Source: an uncultured bacterium (GTDB lineage: Bacteria > Cyanobacteriota > Vampirovibrionia > Gastranaerophilales > Gastranaerophilaceae). From it: 13,087 bases of DNA. The notes under the pieces were generated by a model, which was not told where the DNA came from, did no database searches, and saw only the letters and a program-made list of their open reading frames with translations. The stretch lies in contig USGC01000035.1 of the NCBI GenBank assembly GCA_900554095.1, positions 1 to 13,087 on the forward strand, given 5' to 3'. Both the position numbers and the translations under genes were made by a program. Below are positions 1 through 6,144 of this stretch, piece by piece (within the stretch, counting starts at the first letter, position 1; each line of letters opens with the position of its first letter).

Positions 1-419
1 GAAGTATTATCCCTTTGCCTTATAGGATATTACATATACGGTACTTTGAAAGGGCAGAAGATTATATTAATAAAAAGGCGCCATCTCACACTTACAGCGC
101 TTTTAATGATAATCTTTTGCTTCCGGAATTTGACGAAGAAAAAACAATAGATATTATCTATTACACGGCAGACAACGCGGTTGACGAAGAAGGCCTGGAA
201 AAATTCTGTTTAGAAAACGGTACTGACCAATCACTTATTCCGGCTGTATTCGCAGAACCTATTCTCGTTTACGGAACATGTATGAGATTAAAAGCTAATC
301 CAAGCCATGTCAAATTCAGTTACTGGATGAGCATGTACAACAGCGCATTAGCAAATATGCGTTCTAAAATTGCTATTAGTGCAGACTTCACGCCATCCGT
401 GAAAATGCACCGCAGATAA
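1..419 (+). CDS. Phage structural protein, C-terminal part (possible head-tail adaptor), 5' partial
   Basis: The reading frame is open from base 3 through the left edge to TAA at 417-419 (139 codons visible). The TTG at 15 has no ribosome binding site, so I treat the gene as cut by the window edge. The visible part is mixed alpha/beta. It ends in a helical segment (LIPAVFAEPILVYGTCMRLK, then a Tyr/Trp-rich helix and a basic tail). That layout, 'hydrophobic helix with VYG, short break, helix with YNSALANMRS', resembles small podovirus/siphovirus head-completion or gp4-like adaptor proteins. It lies on the same strand just upstream of the packaging genes, which fits a virion role. The function is inferred from pattern and context only; it could be another small structural protein. 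Confidence 0.5.
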   Translation, partial: SIIPLPYRILHIRYFERAEDYINKKAPSHTYSAFNDNLLLPEFDEEKTIDIIYYTADNAVDEEGLEKFCLENGTDQSLIPAVFAEPILVYGTCMRLKANPSHVKFSYWMSMYNSALANMRSKIAISADFTPSVKMHRR

Positions 420-445
420 GGCTTTTGGAAAATAAACATAAAAAA

Positions 446-473
446 AACAGGAAGTTTTTCATTGCCCCCTGTT
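446..473 (-). terminator. Hairpin with T-run readable on the - strand, weak
   Basis: AACAGG (446-451) pairs with CCTGTT (468-473) around a 16-nt loop. Eight A's at 440-447 make this a stem followed by a T-run when read on the minus strand. On the plus strand, where the flanking genes lie, no T-run follows, so it may only be a weak pause site or mRNA end. The rest of the 420-560 gap is AT-rich. It contains a perfect palindrome TTTTTTCGAAAAAA at 520-533 and no convincing promoter hexamer pair. Confidence 0.3.
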
Positions 474-560
474 AAGATTTACACTAGCCGAAATATAAAT
501 AGCAATATTATTATACAATTTTTTTCGAAAAAATACAAACTTTACTAAGAAATGTAAATT

Positions 561-995
561 ATGAAAGACTTAACACAACAACAAAAACGGTTTGTAACCG
601 AATATATAAAGTCGCTTGACGGCGAGCTTTCGGCCCAAAAAGCAGGGTATAAATCCAAAGATTTGAAGTCTATTGCGAACAACCTTCTTTCTAACAATTT
701 CGTAATAAATGAGATAAAAACACAGCTTCAAAAACAGATTTCATCTCTGAGGGTTCATCGCGGATACGTTATACAAAAGCTTTTACAGATAGCGGAATTT
801 TCTTTGGAAGAAGAAGACATTCTTGACAAAGAGGGAAATCCGACGGGAAAGAAAAAACTCCGCGACACCTCTGCCGGTCTGAAAGCACTGGAAAGCCTTT
901 GCAAATACCTCGGCTTTAATTCTAAAGAGGATGAAGACGAGTACAAGCAGGCAAAAATAATTACAATCTCAAATCTTGATGATGAAAAGATTTGA
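561..995 (+). CDS. terS: Phage terminase small subunit (TerS)
   Basis: This 144-residue protein begins with LTQQQKRFVTEYI and continues through a helix-turn-helix (A-x-KAGYKSKDLKSIANNLL, about residues 22-45). That is the typical start of Terminase_2-type small subunits, which bind the packaging site of phage DNA and hand it to the large subunit. Residues 55-115 are predicted helical and would form the oligomer ring. The acidic, flexible C-terminus is where TerL contact usually lies. Length is normal for the family. ATG at 561 lacks a good Shine-Dalgarno sequence (only AAGAAA at 547-552). The gene leads a compact run: unknown protein, GNAT, portal, then TerL. The family call is firm; the exact DNA site is unknown. 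Confidence 0.88.
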   Translation: MKDLTQQQKRFVTEYIKSLDGELSAQKAGYKSKDLKSIANNLLSNNFVINEIKTQLQKQISSLRVHRGYVIQKLLQIAEFSLEEEDILDKEGNPTGKKKLRDTSAGLKALESLCKYLGFNSKEDEDEYKQAKIITISNLDDEKI

Positions 996-1018
996 AAATT
1001 AAAAGAGGAAATATACAC

Positions 1019-1390
1019 ATGAAAGAAAAAGACGCTAATATCGAAGAAATGCTTTTAAGCAATGCTTCTTTGGACGATTTAATCCGAATGAAAATAGAAG
1101 CAGAATTCAATGAAGAAATGAAAAAAGCCAAAGAGCTTAATTCTAAAAAAGTTAAAAAGACTTACACAAACATTAAAGATGTGCCAAGAGAATATATTTT
1201 CTCAAAAGCCGCTGTTTACAAGTATTACAACCGTCATACAAAGTGCGAAACTTTTATTAATGGTATTCAGGCAGATGCACTTTTGGGTCTGCAAAGCAAC
1301 ATTAGACAAAAGATTGCTGCCGGCGAGCTTTCAACATTTTCGACTGACGATGCTTATGTGAAATTCGAGAGCGTATGTGTAGATTCGTAA
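1019..1390 (+). CDS. Unknown phage protein between TerS and GNAT
   Basis: A 123-residue protein that I do not recognise. The frame is open from a TTG at 992, but the ATG at 1019 has a proper ribosome binding site (AGAGGAA, 1004-1010), so I start it there. The N-terminal third is a charged, probably coiled-coil helix (about residues 5-45, rich in Glu and Lys). The rest has a Tyr/Ala-rich segment (EYIFSKAAVYKYYNRH) followed by a helix ending at QKIAAGEL. There is no signal peptide or membrane segment. It follows TerS by 23 bases and its end overlaps the GNAT start by 16 bases, so translation is probably coupled. Its position suggests a packaging or capsid accessory role, which is only an inference. 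Confidence 0.72.
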   Translation: MKEKDANIEEMLLSNASLDDLIRMKIEAEFNEEMKKAKELNSKKVKKTYTNIKDVPREYIFSKAAVYKYYNRHTKCETFINGIQADALLGLQSNIRQKIAAGELSTFSTDDAYVKFESVCVDS

Positions 1391-1920
1391 GACTTGTAAT
1401 AGACAGAGAAAATTCATACTTTGAAAACACACAATATATTTCGCAAGTAATGTTTTTGTATTTGAGATATTCAAAGTTTATCAAAGACGATTACGCGCCG
1501 GCTGACAGTTACGAAAACATGCTTAATTTTATAGAAAAATGCGGTATGTTTTTCTGGGTAATCCTCGCTGACGATGGCGAATTTGCAGGATTTGTATTCC
1601 TTGATAACTTAATCGGTAATGAAGAAAAGCTGCACAGTGCAGAAATCAGCACGTGTTTCGAGAAGAAATTCTGGGGCCGTTTTACAAAAGAGGCGGCAAA
1701 ACAATTTATTCAATATTGTTTTGAAACGCTCGGGCTTTGCAAAATCAAGGCGCTTATATATCCTTTTAATTTCAGGGTAAAAACGCTTTTAAAGGATTCA
1801 GGGTTTACAAAAGAATGTGTTTTGAAAGGTGAAACTTTGAAGAACAACACAATGCAAGATATAGAAGTTTATTCTATTTTTGCACAAATGAAAGGTTTAA
1901 ATTATGAAAATAGAAACTGA
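1375..1920 (+). CDS. GNAT-family N-acetyltransferase, phage-encoded
   Basis: This 181-residue protein has the GNAT fold order: a beta strand pair WVILADDGEFAGFVFLD (about 61-77), a strand HSAEIS, the acetyl-CoA loop and helix region FWGRFTKEAAKQFIQYCF (99-116), and a later NFRVKTLLKDSGFTKE segment (132-147). The last is typical of RimJ/RimL-type (Acetyltransf_3) members, where the helix ends in 'GF'. The loop, normally Q/RxxGxG/A, reads KFWGRF here, so the third conserved small residue is replaced by Phe and cofactor binding may be altered. Such enzymes transfer acetyl from acetyl-CoA to an amine; the substrate is unknown. ATG at 1375 has a weak GAGAG just upstream. It overlaps the genes on both sides, so it is a true member of the packaging operon. 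Confidence 0.78.
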   Translation: MCRFVRLVIDRENSYFENTQYISQVMFLYLRYSKFIKDDYAPADSYENMLNFIEKCGMFFWVILADDGEFAGFVFLDNLIGNEEKLHSAEISTCFEKKFWGRFTKEAAKQFIQYCFETLGLCKIKALIYPFNFRVKTLLKDSGFTKECVLKGETLKNNTMQDIEVYSIFAQMKGLNYENRN

Positions 1921-3598
1921 AGATTTAACTTATAAATTGGAACCGGAACAGGAAATCCTTCTTGCACGTGATATTTCAGACAGATACGACAAATACGATG
2001 AAATGCGTGCAGCTCAGCTTTCTGATAACAGGCTTATGAGAGAAGCTATTTATACAAATGAAATTCCGAAAGTCAACGGCTGGGATAACAAAGTCGAATT
2101 GCCTGACATTTATGAACTGGCTCAAACTTTAAAATCTCATATCAGTGATAATCTTTATTCACATCCAGATGCGATGTTCGATGTTTCAGGCGCAACCCCG
2201 GACAGCCAAGAATTTGCAAACAGACAAAAGTCTATGCTTGTAAATACTTTTGAGAATATGCATTTAGAAAACGAAATTGAAAAAATAATTGACAGTATTG
2301 TTGAAACAGGCGAATGTACGCTTTTTGTCGGCTGGGAAACCAAGATTAAGCAGATACGGCGTGCTTTGACACTTGAAGAACAGCTTCAAAATCCGGATGG
2401 AAAGACTTTTGTTCTGGAAGACAAAATAGTTTACGACAATGCAAAAGTTAAACATATTAAATCAGAAGATTTTGTTTTTGATAAATCCGATAGAGACGCC
2501 TGGGATAGATGCGCAAAGATTTATCGCACATATTCAACGATAGATGAATTGCGCTCAGATAAAGCAAACAATCTTTTGACAGAAGAAAAATTGGAAACAT
2601 TGAAAGAGGTGGTGGCTAGCAAAAAAACACGAAATTCCGACAAAGAAGTAGAAGAAAACAAAGTCGAAATCCTTGAATATTGGGGCGATATTGAACTTGA
2701 AGACGGAACACTTTTGAAAAACTGGCTTGTTGTAGCAGCTGCAAGACGTGAAATAATACGTTTTGAACCTAATCCATTTGTTATCAATCCGTTTATTCAT
2801 GCAAATATTATTGAATCACCCGTTACTGGTAGAGGCATTTCACCTTTAAGAGTAGCTTTGATTTTGAATAATATCTCCTCAACTATTTTAAATAAGCAGA
2901 TTGATGCACTGGCACTTGTCATGAACCCGCCTTATCTTGCACCTAAAGGCTGTTTTAAAGGTGAGCAGGACGTTAGACCCGGCAAAATTATTGAGTACGA
3001 TGCGGCATTAATGCCTACCCAGCCAATTCCGCTGAGTTTTGAAAAAGCTATGATGGGTTGGGATTTCTTAAATTACTTTAAATCTACAATCGAAAGCGCA
3101 ACAGGTATTTTCAAAAACATGGCCGGAAACGTTCAATCAGCAGCGCGCACAGCAACGGAGTTGAACTACTCTGCAAACGGGCAGGAAGCAAGATTAAATA
3201 TGCTCTTAGACTCAATTAACAGAAAGGTTATTGTGCCAATGGTAGAAAAAACTGCCGAGATTATCGCTAATTTCAAGCTTGGTAAAGAAATAATCGGCAT
3301 TAACGATCACGGCAAAACTTCATTCCTGGAAATTGACGACAAAATCAGAAACGGTTCTTACATCTACCGTTACGGTGATAGAAAGGCAAGTTTTGAACGT
3401 AAGCTGCGTTTGAAAGAGCTTTTTGATGTTGTGAAATCGTTTGCGGAAGTTCAAGAAGTTGCGCAAAACATTGACTGGCTCGAATGCTTTAAATTCGCTC
3501 TTGAACAGTACGGAATTGAAAATGCAAATAATTTCTTGAAGGATAACACTCAAGTAACAACTACTCCTTCATCTTTTACTCCTGCCGGCATGTCATAA
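1904..3598 (+). CDS. Phage portal protein
   Basis: A 564-residue protein of portal size lying between TerS and TerL. Portal-like blocks include VETGECTLFVGWETK (about 131-145) and a DFVFDKSDRDAWDRCAKIYR segment (about 190-209). The core GRGISPLRVALILNNISSTILNKQID (about 310-335) is followed by MNPPYLAP. Near residues 395-450 a TGIFKNMAGN...ARTATELN stretch precedes the long helix that forms the stem/clip region in portals. The dodecameric portal sits at the capsid vertex, is the channel for DNA packaging and docks TerL. The short polar C-terminus (TTTPSSFTPAGMS) looks disordered. ATG at 1904 has AAAGG upstream and overlaps the GNAT end by 17 bases. The subtype (P22-like versus other podovirus portal) cannot be settled by eye. 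Confidence 0.85.
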   Translation: MKIETEDLTYKLEPEQEILLARDISDRYDKYDEMRAAQLSDNRLMREAIYTNEIPKVNGWDNKVELPDIYELAQTLKSHISDNLYSHPDAMFDVSGATPDSQEFANRQKSMLVNTFENMHLENEIEKIIDSIVETGECTLFVGWETKIKQIRRALTLEEQLQNPDGKTFVLEDKIVYDNAKVKHIKSEDFVFDKSDRDAWDRCAKIYRTYSTIDELRSDKANNLLTEEKLETLKEVVASKKTRNSDKEVEENKVEILEYWGDIELEDGTLLKNWLVVAAARREIIRFEPNPFVINPFIHANIIESPVTGRGISPLRVALILNNISSTILNKQIDALALVMNPPYLAPKGCFKGEQDVRPGKIIEYDAALMPTQPIPLSFEKAMMGWDFLNYFKSTIESATGIFKNMAGNVQSAARTATELNYSANGQEARLNMLLDSINRKVIVPMVEKTAEIIANFKLGKEIIGINDHGKTSFLEIDDKIRNGSYIYRYGDRKASFERKLRLKELFDVVKSFAEVQEVAQNIDWLECFKFALEQYGIENANNFLKDNTQVTTTPSSFTPAGMS

Positions 3599-3620
3599 GC
3601 CGGTATCCTTTCTTTATTTC

Positions 3621-3689
3621 GGTGCCGCTTTTTCTTGCATAATTGTTATTCATCTTAGACTCCTATCCTTTTGCGGCACCTTTTTTTTT
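3621..3689 (+). terminator. Intrinsic terminator-like hairpin between portal and TerL
   Basis: GGTGCCGC (3621-3628) pairs perfectly with GCGGCACC (3673-3680), followed directly by nine T's (3681-3689). The 44-nt loop is long for an ordinary terminator. The structure sits 22 bases after the portal stop and ends 22 bases before the TerL ATG, inside an otherwise co-directional operon. It could act as an attenuator that lowers TerL expression relative to portal. Confidence 0.6.
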
Positions 3690-3711
3690 ATATCAAACAG
3701 AGGTTACACAA

Positions 3712-5001
3712 ATGAAATACAAATTACTAAAGGCACAGCGTGAGTTTCTGGAAATTCCTCACAAAGCTTCACTTGATGTTGCGGTATATCAAGGAGGCTA
3801 CGGGTCTGGTAAAACGTTTGCAGGCTCACTTTTGGGCATTCTGTTATGCTTGAAATTCCCGGGTATCAGGGGGCTTGTCGGGGCGCAAACTTATACGCTG
3901 GTGCGCGATACTACGTTACAAACCTATTTTGAACATCTTGATAATATGAATTTTAAAGACGGAATTGATTATGAGTGGTCTTCATCCTTGCAAAAGCTTA
4001 CTTTTAAAAACGGGTCGGAAATTCTTTTCCGGCACTTTGACGAACCTAATAAGCTAAAATCTTTAAACCTGGGATTTGTAGAAATCGAGGAAATGTCAGA
4101 TATTCCTTATGATACATTCAAAATGCTTATAGGCCGTATGAGGCAGAACATAAAGCCTTCGTGGCATAATTTTACTTACCGAATTTTCGGACACACAAAT
4201 CCTGAAATGCAAAGAGGCTGGGTTTACAAAACTTTTGTAAATAACAAATCGCCCAACTACAGGCTTATAACAGCACCGACTACCCAGAATATTTATTTGC
4301 CCAAAGGCTTTTGCGATGAGTTGAAAAAGTTATACGACGAACAGTATTACAAAATTTTTGTTCTTGCGCAAAACGCAGAATATAATACAGGTCTTGTTGT
4401 TAAAGATTTTACGGACGAAAACATACGTGATATTCAATATTGTCCGGACATGGATTTGCATATAAGCTGCGACTTTAACGTTGATCCTATGGCTTGGGTT
4501 TTGGCGCACAAAACTGATGAAAAAGTGTTTTACTTTGATGAGATAGTAATGGAAAACACGACTACATCAAAGGCTTGTGATGAATTTCATAGGCGCTACC
4601 CGAACCACAAAGGCCGAATAATCGTTAATGGCGACGCTTCAGGCGACAACCGTTCCTGCACAAGCGAATATACAAACTACGTTATTATCAAGAAAAAACT
4701 TTTATCATACGGCTATGATGTCGAAATCAAGATTAAGGCATTCAACCCGCCTATCAAAAACAGAATTGCGGCGTTCAATGCAAAAGTAAGGACTGCTGAT
4801 GGTGATATTTGCCTTTACGTGGACAAAAAATGCGAAAAACTTCTTTATAACATTTACAACCTAAAATACCGTGAAGGCTCTTCAAAGATTGATGTGCCGA
4901 CTTATCACCAGATTAAGCAGTCAAAAGAATTAAAATTTCTTTCACACCCAATGGACGCTGCTTCATATCTTGTCGACTTCTATTGGCCGATAACACTTTA
5001 A
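3712..5001 (+). CDS. terL: Phage terminase large subunit (TerL), ATPase-nuclease
   Basis: A 429-residue DNA-packaging motor. The ATPase domain shows Walker A GGYGSGKT (28-35), Walker B FVEIEE (122-127) and a coupling motif GHTNP (160-164). The RNase H-like nuclease domain that cuts concatemers shows Asp254 in ISCDFNVD, Asp308/Asp312 in NGDASGD and Asp415 in SHPMDAASY, which fit the metal-binding acidic set. Length is usual for the family. The frame opens at a TTG at 3643, but that codon lies in the loop of the upstream hairpin. ATG at 3712 has GAGG at 3700-3703 with an 8-base spacer, so it is the start. All key residues are present, so the enzyme looks functional. Confidence 0.93.
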   Translation: MKYKLLKAQREFLEIPHKASLDVAVYQGGYGSGKTFAGSLLGILLCLKFPGIRGLVGAQTYTLVRDTTLQTYFEHLDNMNFKDGIDYEWSSSLQKLTFKNGSEILFRHFDEPNKLKSLNLGFVEIEEMSDIPYDTFKMLIGRMRQNIKPSWHNFTYRIFGHTNPEMQRGWVYKTFVNNKSPNYRLITAPTTQNIYLPKGFCDELKKLYDEQYYKIFVLAQNAEYNTGLVVKDFTDENIRDIQYCPDMDLHISCDFNVDPMAWVLAHKTDEKVFYFDEIVMENTTTSKACDEFHRRYPNHKGRIIVNGDASGDNRSCTSEYTNYVIIKKKLLSYGYDVEIKIKAFNPPIKNRIAAFNAKVRTADGDICLYVDKKCEKLLYNIYNLKYREGSSKIDVPTYHQIKQSKELKFLSHPMDAASYLVDFYWPITL

Positions 5002-5017
5002 TAATGAGGATTTACTT

Positions 5018-5725
5018 ATGGAAACAGAAATTTTAAATTTACACAAACAAGCTAATATTTATAAAAATTTATGTATTTTTGCACCATATGCACTTAAATT
5101 TGACAATGGGGCAAAAGTTTATGATAACTGGATAAAACTCGATGCTTTTGTTGAAAAGATTACAAACTTCAAAGGCGTGCTATACAAAAAAGAGGATGAA
5201 TACGTAATATGTTACCTTGGCACCGACAGCAAAAGTGTCCAGGATCATATTGCAAATCTGGTTATGGGCCTAGCCGGCAAAAGTATGCAAATGCGTATTG
5301 CGAATTATTTTTACAGTTTATGCAAAAGACGCCACAAATTCTACAATGAAAACTTGACGCTGATCGGGCATTCGGAAGGCGGAACAGAAGCTTCTTATGT
5401 CGGAGTTAAAAATAATATTAAAACAGTTGTTTTTAATCCATATGGTTTAAGTTCAAAGTTGTACAACTTTCAAAAAGATTACAGTCATCTTGTTACAAAT
5501 TACCGTGATGAGGCGGATTTGGTGTCAAAACTCAAAAACAATATCGGCCAGACCTTTATTGTTCCAAGCACGGTTAAGCAATGCTTTTTCAAAAAATTCT
5601 TCGGCTCTATTAAGGCCCATAAAATCCAGAATTTTGGAGATTGCGAAAAAGCCGTTGCATTAGATGAATACAAAAAATCTCATAAATGTTTTTTGAATTC
5701 ATACAAAATATTTAAAAAGTTATGA
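5018..5725 (+). CDS. Lipase-like alpha/beta-hydrolase in the phage operon
   Basis: A 235-residue protein with a clear nucleophile elbow GHSEGG (117-122, Ser119). Asp167 in YRDEADLVSKL and His201 in IKAHKIQNFG fit the rest of a catalytic triad, with spacing like class-3 lipases / DUF2974-type hydrolases. An oxyanion-side motif YLGTD (66-70) precedes it, as in lipases. There is no signal peptide or membrane segment. ATG at 5018 has TGAGGA at 5005-5010. It starts 16 bases after TerL and precedes a small membrane protein. The C-terminal domain of the 533-residue protein at 8722-10323 is a clear paralogue through all three catalytic blocks. The substrate is unknown. A role in lysis or in host membrane modification is possible, but inferred from position only. 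Confidence 0.82.
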   Translation: METEILNLHKQANIYKNLCIFAPYALKFDNGAKVYDNWIKLDAFVEKITNFKGVLYKKEDEYVICYLGTDSKSVQDHIANLVMGLAGKSMQMRIANYFYSLCKRRHKFYNENLTLIGHSEGGTEASYVGVKNNIKTVVFNPYGLSSKLYNFQKDYSHLVTNYRDEADLVSKLKNNIGQTFIVPSTVKQCFFKKFFGSIKAHKIQNFGDCEKAVALDEYKKSHKCFLNSYKIFKKL

Positions 5726-5730
5726 AATAC

Positions 5731-5746
5731 GAAAGGAATACCTTTC
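5731..5746 (+). other. Short perfect hairpin in intergenic gap
   Basis: GAAAGG (5731-5736) pairs with CCTTTC (5741-5746) across an AATA loop, six bases after the hydrolase stop and just upstream of the AAGGA ribosome binding site (5751-5755) of the next gene. There is no T-run. The stem also holds a second GAAAGG ribosome-binding-like sequence. It may be an mRNA stability or translation-control element. Confidence 0.35.
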
Positions 5747-5761
5747 AGAAAAGGAAAAATT

Positions 5762-5992
5762 ATGGAAAGCTTATTGCATTATTCACCGGTATTGATAGCC
5801 GTAATGGTATTTTTAATCCAGCAAAGAATTATTGTAACACCGGAACAGCTTGAGAAAAAGCACCGCGAAATAATTGAAGATGTCGAAGACAAATTTGTTT
5901 CAATACACAGCTTTATTGATTTGAAAGAACAATTCAGCGAAGTTAAAGACAAAATTGACAAAATCTACGATTGCGTGATAACAGTTAAATAA
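5762..5992 (+). CDS. Small one-TM coiled-coil protein, holin/spanin-like
   Basis: A 76-residue protein. Residues 6-21 (HYSPVLIAVMVFLIQQ) form one membrane segment, and residues 28-72 form a charged heptad-like helix (EQLEKKHREIIEDVEDKF...LKEQFSEVKDKIDKIYD). The layout of N-terminal anchor plus coiled coil is seen in several phage accessory membrane proteins, including holin-like and DUF2730-type proteins. It has no lipobox or second TM. ATG at 5762 follows AAGGA with a 6-base spacer. It is the last gene before a terminator, next to the lipase-like gene, so a lysis partnership is plausible but not shown. Confidence 0.68.
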   Translation: MESLLHYSPVLIAVMVFLIQQRIIVTPEQLEKKHREIIEDVEDKFVSIHSFIDLKEQFSEVKDKIDKIYDCVITVK

Positions 5993-5999
5993 AAAAATT

Positions 6000-6031
6000 G
6001 CAGGTGCTGATTTTTAGTGCCTGCTTTTTTT
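6000..6031 (+). terminator. Rho-independent terminator ending the phage block
   Basis: GCAGGTGCT (6000-6008) pairs with AGTGCCTGC (6016-6024) as a 9-bp stem with two G-T wobbles and a 7-nt loop, followed by seven T's (6025-6031). Seven A's at 5991-5997 precede it. It lies right after the stop of the 76-residue gene and separates the phage block from the sigma-28-type promoter downstream. Confidence 0.78.
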
Positions 6032-6064
6032 GTAAATTTTTGTAACACTGATTTTGTTGTTTTT

Positions 6065-6092
6065 TAAAGTTTTGCGCTCAAAAAGCCGATTA
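6065..6092 (+). promoter_or_regulatory. Sigma-28 (FliA/SigD) type promoter
   Basis: The -35 box TAAAGTTT (6065-6072) is identical to the FliA consensus. The -10 box GCCGATTA (6085-6092) matches GCCGATAA at 7 of 8 bases. Spacing is TAAA-N16-GCCGAT, within the N14-16 range of SigD promoters and one base longer than the E. coli spacing. A start site near 6100 would give a leader of about 45 nt that keeps the AAAGGAAA ribosome binding site (6127-6134). This points to control with flagellar late genes. Confidence 0.72.
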
Positions 6093-6144
6093 TCAATACA
6101 AAGACTTATGTTACTATGATAATTTGAAAGGAAATCACGCTAAA

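Noticed and set aside
473..494. GCCGAAAT at 487-494 with TAAGATTT at 473-480 as a second sigma-28 promoter
   Set aside because: Only 6 bases separate the two boxes, which is far from the required spacing.
992..1018. TTG start at 992 for the unknown protein after TerS
   Set aside because: It overlaps the TerS stop and has no ribosome binding site, whereas AGAGGAA precedes ATG 1019 at good distance.
3643..3711. N-terminal extension of TerL from a TTG at 3643
   Set aside because: The extra codons are the loop and arm of the terminator-like hairpin and its T9 run. ATG 3712 has a proper ribosome binding site and starts right before the family's usual N-terminus.
6115..6120. TATGAT as a sigma-70 -10 box for the 589-residue gene
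   Set aside because: No TTGACA-like box lies at 16-18 bp upstream, and the start would fall in the ribosome binding site. The sigma-28 pair upstream is far better.
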